This document shows positions 58,206-64,000 of a DNA stretch of 64,000 nt, piece after piece. Below the pieces are notes generated by a model. The model was not told the DNA's origin. It was given only the letters and a program-made list of their open reading frames with translations, and did not search any database. The stretch is from Ilyonectria destructans (lineage: Eukaryota; Ascomycota; Sordariomycetes; Hypocreales; Nectriaceae), in NCBI GenBank assembly GCA_020740775.1, contig JAHEWK010000004.1, positions 806,001 to 870,000 on the forward strand. The letters are read 5' to 3'. How positions within the stretch are numbered: the stretch's first letter is position 1; each line of letters opens with the position of its first letter. A program made the position numbers and the translations under genes.

Positions 58206-59386
58206 ATGTCAGCCGACAATCCATCGGTGCTGGCCAAGCTTCTCGACACTGGTGAATTTAGTGATTGCATTCTCCTCTGCCAGGGAAAGCAGTTTCAGCT
58301 GCACAAGGCCGTTGTGTGTCCCCAGTCGCCCATAATGAAAGCTGCGCTGGCTGGGGGGTTCCAGGTGAGCTTTTCTTTTGCACCATTCCATCGGAAGTCC
58401 CCTGAGAGATGCTTACTTTACGTGCAGGAGGCGCAGACTGGCACGCTCAAGGCCGATGCTTTTGACACCGACACTGTTCAGAGGATGGTAGACTTTCTCT
58501 ATACTGGCAATTACCACGTCAAATTTTCAGAGGTTGCTTCTGCCAGCCCCGCGGCTTCCCTGTTTGGAGTCGCGAGCAAGCCCAGCTCTTCTCTCAATAC
58601 TGGCAATCCATTTTCCAATTCTTCTTCCACCTTCCCATTCGGCGGTAACAAGCCAGTCACATTTCGCGGTTTCAAGCTCGAAAACCCCCCAGTCGTCGAT
58701 AGTAAGCGTCATCTACTCAAACCAAACTTCCTCCTCCTTTCTACGAATCAACCTTAACAATCAAAGCAGCTTCTCAACCCCCTGCGTCCAACCCAGACAC
58801 CGAGCCCGTCGTTCCAAGCAAAGGGCCACCGTTGATAACGACTACGACGGCAACCCTCCTTTGTCACGTTCGTATGAACGCTATCGGCAATTACTACGCC
58901 ATTCCATCACTCCTGAAGCTTGCCAACGGCTATATCGAGTCGATTTTTCGACAAAACTGGTCCGCGGATTCATTTTCGGACGTTGCCGTCGATGCTCTGA
59001 AGCGCACAAGCGACAAGTCTCTCCACACTATCATGTCCACCACGGCCGGTGCTCATATCTCAGAGCTGGTTCAGTGCAACAACTTTGAGAAGCTCAAATC
59101 AGACAAAGATTTCATGTACAGTGTTTTGAATAACTGCGCCAATCGAATTCAGCAACTCCACAAGAGTGTGCAAACCCTCACAACGCTCTCAACTGTGCGT
59201 GCAGCCGACGCAAACAAAGCCCATACCATCATTGCCACCATCGACCAATGCCTGAACAATTTGCACCAGACGAGAAATTGTCGCAATTGCAACCATTATT
59301 TCAGTTGTTACATCCAAAACACTGGCAATGGTCTCGATCCGGTCTACACGCTTCGCTGCGCCGATTGTGATTGTCGACACGTTTGA
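58206..59386 (+). CDS. BTB/POZ-domain protein with Cys-rich C-terminus
   Basis: Three exons (58206-58364, 58428-58701, 58770-59386) give 349 residues. The BTB fold reads LLDTGEFSDCILLCQGKQFQ, LHKAVVCPQSPIMKAALAGG, DAFDTDTVQRMVDFLYTGNY and, after a ~75-residue Ser/Asn/Phe-rich insert (LNTGNPFSNSSSTFPFGGNK), HVRMNAIGNYYAIPSLLKLA. A helical part follows, then a tail with six Cys (CRNCNHYFSCYIQN, LRCADCDCRHV) that could bind zinc. BTB proteins often serve as Cullin-3 adaptors or chromatin factors. This insert-bearing fungal type has no known function. The insert interrupts the BTB domain itself, which is odd. Confidence 0.88.
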
Positions 59387-59949
59387 GACACCGGCCATTA
59401 CTGGCCCATTGCCTTTCCGGGCAATTGCGGTCCTGGTAGGATCTGGACTACGATTTCTTTTCTGCATGATCGTCATTTGGTATCTCATGGTCGCTCTACG
59501 CCTCAGTGGTGCAGGAGCAGGTTTCTGATTTTGAGTTAGAGTCTTTGGAGTTCGAGCCTTTGCCACTAATTTCCGAGAAATCTGTTCCAAGGGGCTGTGT
59601 TTGGAAGGACAGTTGAGGGCGATGTACGGACGGGGCGTTACACCATGTATCTCGAGTTCAATGCGAATACCGTGTTAGTTCTAAACACAATCTCGCACCC
59701 TCAGACCCATTCATTCGTTACCCTAATTAACAGTAATGTGGCTTAACAATGCAGTGTGATTCCGATGCTTGTGAGACAGAAAGAAAGTCCCTGCTTCAAG
59801 CGCGCCGAACCACCCTCAGCCGGCTCCCCTTGTCATCACTTTCTGTTTAGATGAGTTATTCATCTTCGCTCGCACACCCATCGTTGTTTGCACACATAAT
59901 TTTATTCTCTCTTACATGAGCTTCATAGTGAAAGCTGTTTATTGGAAAA
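59387..59949. other. Intergenic
   Basis: 3' flank of the BTB gene. The antisense frame 59189-59590 overlaps the BTB exon and has no domain. Nothing else recognised. Confidence 0.45.
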
Positions 59950-60589
59950 ATGGGGATTCCAGCTTTAGGCAGCATTGGGAACGTATGTCTCTCTCCTACT
60001 CGCCACATGTTCAAAGCCATCGCAATTCCTCCACCAAGAACAACCCAACAATATATCGCGATGCGTCGAAATATTTATTTGATCAAATCTCGTAATTCTT
60101 CAAGAATACGCGCCCACATTGGCATCCTCATTCCGAATACTGATACCTACACTCAAGATCTCCATCTTCACACGACGGACCCGGAAACCCCACCATTCCT
60201 CGGCACAGTCATCCATGTTATCGGAGCGCCCATGGCTAGGTTTCACCTCGAGTTTAAACGCAATTTCGATGCAAATTGAGACCATGAATTGAAAGAGGTC
60301 ATTTTGGTTGGGTCTATTAATGCGATCCATGTGGTCGATCCTCCCTTCGCGAACTTTTCAAGAGAGGAAAAACCCATCTGCACCGTGGAAGCAGTTGCTA
60401 CTCAAATACCTCCTCCAAGGAAGAGTGAGAATTTCCTCGCACCCGTCAACGACTTAGGTCCCGCCTTCTCTCATTCGAAACTTTTATTAACACTTTATGA
60501 AGACAACAAACAGGAGGTGCCGGGAGTGGACGATGGATTTTGTTCCACGGCTGGTGGAACTTGAATATGTTCCATCTGAAGCTGTCTAG
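59950..60589 (+). pseudogene. Small uncharacterised fungal gene with an in-frame TGA (DUF6914-like?)
   Basis: The frame from ATG 59950 (start uncertain) runs to TGA at 60277 and stays open in the same frame beyond it. Before the stop: RAHIGILIPNTDTYTQDLHL and FLGTVIHVIGAPMARFHLEF. After it: HELKEVILVGSINAIHVVDP. A likely intron (60445-60502) leads to TTNRRCREWTMDFVPRLVEL, ending at TAG 60587. The layout (HxG-ILIP core, VIHV, then CxxW near the C-terminus) recalls the fungal DUF6914-type proteins, but I am not sure. CGA to TGA would explain the stop. The intron donor (GTCAAC) is weak. Alternatives are two short unrelated frames or a spliced form that avoids the TGA. Confidence 0.45.
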
Positions 60590-61194
60590 ATAGTTTAGAG
60601 TCACCGAGATCCGCCAGAGTTTTGAATCTGCCTGCGCCCTTTAAACCAGGAGGATTGATAAATACTGGTGGATTGCTTTAATCGTCTACGGAGTGATAGA
60701 TGGATGCTACTGTCTGGTGATTTCAGCCGAGGCATCTTGAAATTTCAACCAGCCTCTCCGCTTATAACGGCATTGACCCACACCAAAAGGACAGAATTAA
60801 GGGTATGGTTTCACGCGACAAGTTAAGTTAGACTGATGATAAGAGATGGCCAACTAGGCATCCTCCTGTGTGTTTATTTGTCCCACGAATAACAAAAAAG
60901 CACGTTACTTCAACTGACAAAAGTTCTTCATGAGAAATTGCGATTGGAACACCTCCCCACATTCCATGTATGTGGTGTGTTCGTCCGTCCAGGCACCGAT
61001 ATTTGTTCCCCCAACTGCGCCACGTAAGCTGGACCAAATCGGAAGGTCGTAAAAAACATGACACCTATTTCGGGATAAGGCCTCATTCGCAGAAATACAC
61101 CAGCTTTATAAAATCCTCACTGTCTTCCTGAAGACTTGTAGTAAAAAAGGTCTTCACAACCCAACATCAGCCGATAAATTCATTACCAAACACC
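60590..61194. promoter_or_regulatory. Promoter region of the GNAT gene
   Basis: 605 bases with no gene. A TATA-like TTTATAAAATCC at 61105-61116 sits 90 bases upstream of the GNAT ATG. Confidence 0.45.
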
Positions 61195-61921
61195 ATGCCT
61201 CCTTACAAAATTGAGTTCCCTTGCACCGTCGACGACGGTGCTGCGCTTGCTAAAAGCAACATATCGGCCTTTTGGGAACAAACTTGGTGGAGCATATTGT
61301 GGCCCAATAGAACCCTCGATTCTATCATTGAAGCTGCCGGCGCAAGAATGCCCAAACTTCTATTGAAGGAGCGCGACATTCGCAGACATCAAAAGGTCAT
61401 TGATGTGGAGTCTGGTGAAATCGTTGGGTACGCTAGATGGTTGTTGCCGGCATCGCGAAAGGGAGAATGGCTTGAAGCGCAGACGCCAGACGTTAGCGAC
61501 GAGGAGAAGAGAGCCCTCAATAAGCCTTACGAAAGGGCAGACTGGAACTATCGAGAAGACATGGGAGCCCTGGACGACCACATCCATCAATGGAGACGAA
61601 AGTACGAGCATGGCGATTTCATCGGTAAGAAGCTCCAGACACTCCGAAAATAGTCGCAACGCTAACAATTCAGTGCTTGACTATCTTGGCGTTCGCCCCG
61701 ACCATCACCGACAGGGCGTAGGGTCTATGCTCGTCCAATCTGGCGTTGAAATGGCGCAGAGTCTCGGGTTGGACATCTTTCTAGTGGCGATGGGACGAAA
61801 GGCGCTCGGCATGTACCTGAAGGCTGGGTTCGAATTACTTGACGAGGCCTCTCATGATCTCACACCGTATGGAGCTAATGAGAGCTACGAAACATTCTAT
61901 GTAGTGAAGCGGGCAGCTTAG
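61195..61921 (+). CDS. GNAT-family N-acetyltransferase
   Basis: Two exons (61195-61624 and 61674-61921) join over a 49-base intron (GTAAGA donor, CTAAC branch, CAG acceptor) for 225 residues. The central GEIVGYARWLLP is the beta-4 strand region. The acetyl-CoA loop is LGVRPDHHRQGVGSMLVQSG, the standard V-x-P-x4-Q/R-x-x-G-x-G form. AMGRKALGMYLKAGFELLDE is the closing helix-strand motif. The aromatic N-terminus (SAFWEQTWWSILWP) is common in fungal GNATs of unknown substrate that act on small amines. Probably cytosolic. Confidence 0.9.
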
Positions 61922-63419
61922 GGGTGAATTGGCTTGGCTTAATCTTAATACTGACAGTTATGGTGCGACAGATCTAGTACCTGAAATTAATCAGAATAAT
62001 AAATATCTTTTCTTTGTAACTTGTACTCGACATTTTCTTTTACGCTGAGTATTGCCATTCGCACACACAGTTATATGCCCCAATGCCAAGAGATTTATCG
62101 ATAACACATCCGAGATAACTTTTACAAAGTATGTTTAGTGAGACTATTCTTAGTATTTATCGTTCCTTATTCTTTTAACTTTTAATTAATTAATAAGTAA
62201 TAAATCTACCCCTTAGCTGGTTAATATGCGCCAGACAAATCGATTCAGCTGAGTCTTACGTGAAATATTGCACAGCTGTGCGAAAGTCATACGTATGTGT
62301 GCGAATAGTAAACCCAATCGCAAACGCGACAGTGGAATGGAGCTAGGTTACTATAGATATTGGAACAATAGAGTTAGCTAATAAATAATGACGATGTGCC
62401 AATTCTGCATCATTGAAAGCTCACTCAATCCTTGCTTCCTTTGTACCTCTTGTGGAAGGCAGTGGTGAACGGAATCAGCTTTTCAAGATTGACCTAGTAA
62501 GACTGAACAAGATCCATTAATCAGATCAAGCCAGTCACGTCGATGTTCTATGAGATCCGTCTCACATCGACCCGTTCAAGATTAGTCGAGCACGCTCTCG
62601 AGGCGATTCCAGCAATAAAAACCCCGTGTATGAGAAAGGAAGCCATGCCGTTACTGGCAAGCTTTGCCGAAGATGCAGGGCACAGGGGCTCCCAAGTCAG
62701 GGGTAATTTGTGAGCTGGGAGCTAGCGGGCGCGCTATTGAATTCGAGCATCAATTATGGAGTTCTGGGACAGCCCAGGATGTATTAAGTATTGACTCCAC
62801 CTCAGGCGCTTCCAGGGCAAGTTGCGACGCTCAATTCTCCAGTGTTGCCGAATGGTAATGAGATGGCAGGCCGCAATAAATGCCCAAAGTGGAATAAAAA
62901 AAAAGGGTCAAAATACCAGCCAAGGCGCAGCCTACATTTCATGAATAATGAAGGCTGGCTGGTCGTTGTAGGCAGCATCGCTGAAAGATCGGCTGCCTAA
63001 ACTTCCGACAAGAATTTATTAGACTCATTTATTAACCGACACCTACTTACTGTATCCGTCAACCGATAGTTTTAAGCTCCTTTCAGGCACGCCGTTACCA
63101 TGTCTTCCCGGCCTGTGGGCGTTCAATAGCTAGCCGGCGCAGACCTATTCCCGGCCTGGCGCTGTCCCCAAATGGTCCCAAGCGATGGAGGCCAAGAAGC
63201 TGGACGGCTCAATTGGGATAGCTGGGACCCTCATCTGTAGAGACTATTGCACACAAGCGCCGGTCAACACGACCATGATGCGAGCGCGTGCGGAGGGCGG
63301 AATGTTAGTGACGGGATGGCGTCTGGACGGGCTCTTCTTATATGAGGCCATGTCTACGGCACCGTTGCTCTTAGCTGTCGTTCCTCGTTTACTCCACCCG
63401 ACAGTCGTTCGTTTTCACG
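61922..63419. other. AT-rich intergenic region
   Basis: The part from 61930 to about 62430 is markedly AT-rich (for example TTAATTAATTAATAAG near 62182). An A-run lies at 62897-62907. No gene or transposon identified. The right end is the promoter of the secreted-protein gene. Confidence 0.5.
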
Positions 63420-64000
63420 ATGCGTTCTGCAGCAACTTTCGTGGTGTTGGCCCTCACGGGCGCCGTCGATCTCGTCGCGGCCGGTCTTTGCAAGCCGTCG
63501 GGGATTTCTTCTTCGAGCGGAATCATCGCCACCCCCACGGACGCCAGCGCGTCGTCCAGCACCACCCCGGCACCTCAGGTCGTTACGAATGAGGTTGTTA
63601 ATGGAAACTTTGCAGTGACCGACCCAGATACCCCCAGTGGAATCGCCGACTTCAATAGCGATGGAAACTGTCAACAAGTCCAAGGCCCGGGATACCAGGG
63701 CGGCGGTAGCACTGACACAGGCTGTGTCCGAATGAACTCGCAAACCCAGACAGTCGCCCCAGACAAGCGACAGGAGGTTGACTACAACGCCATGGTTGAG
63801 CAGCAACTCTCGGATTTAAGCAGTGGAAACTCCTACACTGTTCGCTTCTACTACGCCATCTTGAAGAACGACGTCGCGAACACCTGCCGAATCAATGCCT
63901 ACTACGGCAACGAACTATTCGGATCAACACCCTACTTCCCTGTGGTGGCTGAGATCACAGATGGAAACGTCGCGTGGCTCGAATTTATCGACCAGGCTGT
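63420..64000 (+). CDS. Secreted protein with CBM-like domain (5' part only)
   Basis: The frame opens at ATG 63420 and stays open to the window edge (193 codons), so the gene continues beyond. Residues 1-21 (MRSAATFVVLALTGAVDLVA) are a signal peptide. A Ser/Thr/Pro/Ala-rich linker follows (residues ~25-52, likely O-glycosylated). From ~53 comes VVTNEVVNGNFAVTDPDTPS, GSTDTGCVRMNSQTQTV and SSGNSYTVRFYYAI. The opening NGNF with the later YTVRFYY strand resembles carbohydrate-binding modules of the CBM4/9/22 type common in fungal secreted proteins. The domain call is tentative, but secretion is well supported. Confidence 0.7.
   Translation, partial: MRSAATFVVLALTGAVDLVAAGLCKPSGISSSSGIIATPTDASASSSTTPAPQVVTNEVVNGNFAVTDPDTPSGIADFNSDGNCQQVQGPGYQGGGSTDTGCVRMNSQTQTVAPDKRQEVDYNAMVEQQLSDLSSGNSYTVRFYYAILKNDVANTCRINAYYGNELFGSTPYFPVVAEITDGNVAWLEFIDQA

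Noticed and set aside
59189..59590. 133-codon minus-strand frame
   Set aside because: It overlaps the BTB gene's last exon antisense, and its first part is basic low complexity.
1..64000. CRISPR array, prophage or integron features
   Set aside because: None seen. The window is eukaryotic, and the repeats present are simple microsatellites or short slippage repeats.

Overview
The window is nuclear DNA from a filamentous ascomycete (Pezizomycotina). A Sordariomycete is the best guess, and that is an inference. The evidence is short introns of about 45-110 bases with GTAAGT/GTACGT-like donors and CTAAC/CTGAC-like branch sites, two Zn2Cys6 regulators, a CFEM-plus-seven-helix receptor of the Pth11 type, a fungal copper amine oxidase and an FAD-linked oxidase of the berberine-bridge type. 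No operons, CRISPR arrays, rRNA or convincing tRNA genes were seen. I placed exon boundaries by hand from splice signals and reading-phase continuity, so they are predictions.

Left part (0.7-15 kb): a divergent pair encodes a CMR1-type WD40 protein (-) and a mitochondrial Mtf2-like protein (+). It shares a promoter with an E2F-like and an MCB-like site. Then come a secreted cupredoxin (+), a Zn2Cys6/fungal_trans regulator (+), a CCC1/VIT1 vacuolar iron transporter (-) and a 4-coumarate:CoA-ligase-like acyl-CoA ligase (-) with a possible peroxisomal signal.

Middle (15-40 kb): this part is gene-poor. It holds an Atf-like bZIP factor (-), a conserved-looking gene split by one in-frame TAG, a six-exon G3E/CobW GTPase (-), a carbon-nitrogen hydrolase (-), a heavily frameshifted AtuA/DUF1446 pseudogene and a secreted FAD-linked oxidase (-). 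Long stretches here (15.0-21.7, 22.7-25.6, 28.9-31.8 and 38.3-40.8 kb) carry no gene I can support, apart from a few possible relics.

Right part (40.8-57.5 kb): this is a dense block. In order it holds the CFEM receptor, copper amine oxidase, a short-chain dehydrogenase, a maltose-O-acetyltransferase-like enzyme, a Zn2Cys6 regulator, a PhyH-type 2-oxoglutarate dioxygenase, a choline/GABA-type permease, an alpha/beta hydrolase and deoxyribose-phosphate aldolase. Oxidase/dehydrogenase and dioxygenase/permease are divergent pairs. An inducible amine-catabolic or small metabolic cluster is plausible but unproven.

Right edge (57.5-64 kb): a BTB/POZ protein with a Cys-rich tail, an interrupted small gene, a GNAT acetyltransferase, and the 5' part of a secreted protein that runs off the window.

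A recurrent theme is broken genes: one sure pseudogene (AtuA-like), two genes with a single in-frame stop, and two weaker relics. Several of the stops fit C-to-T or G-to-A change.
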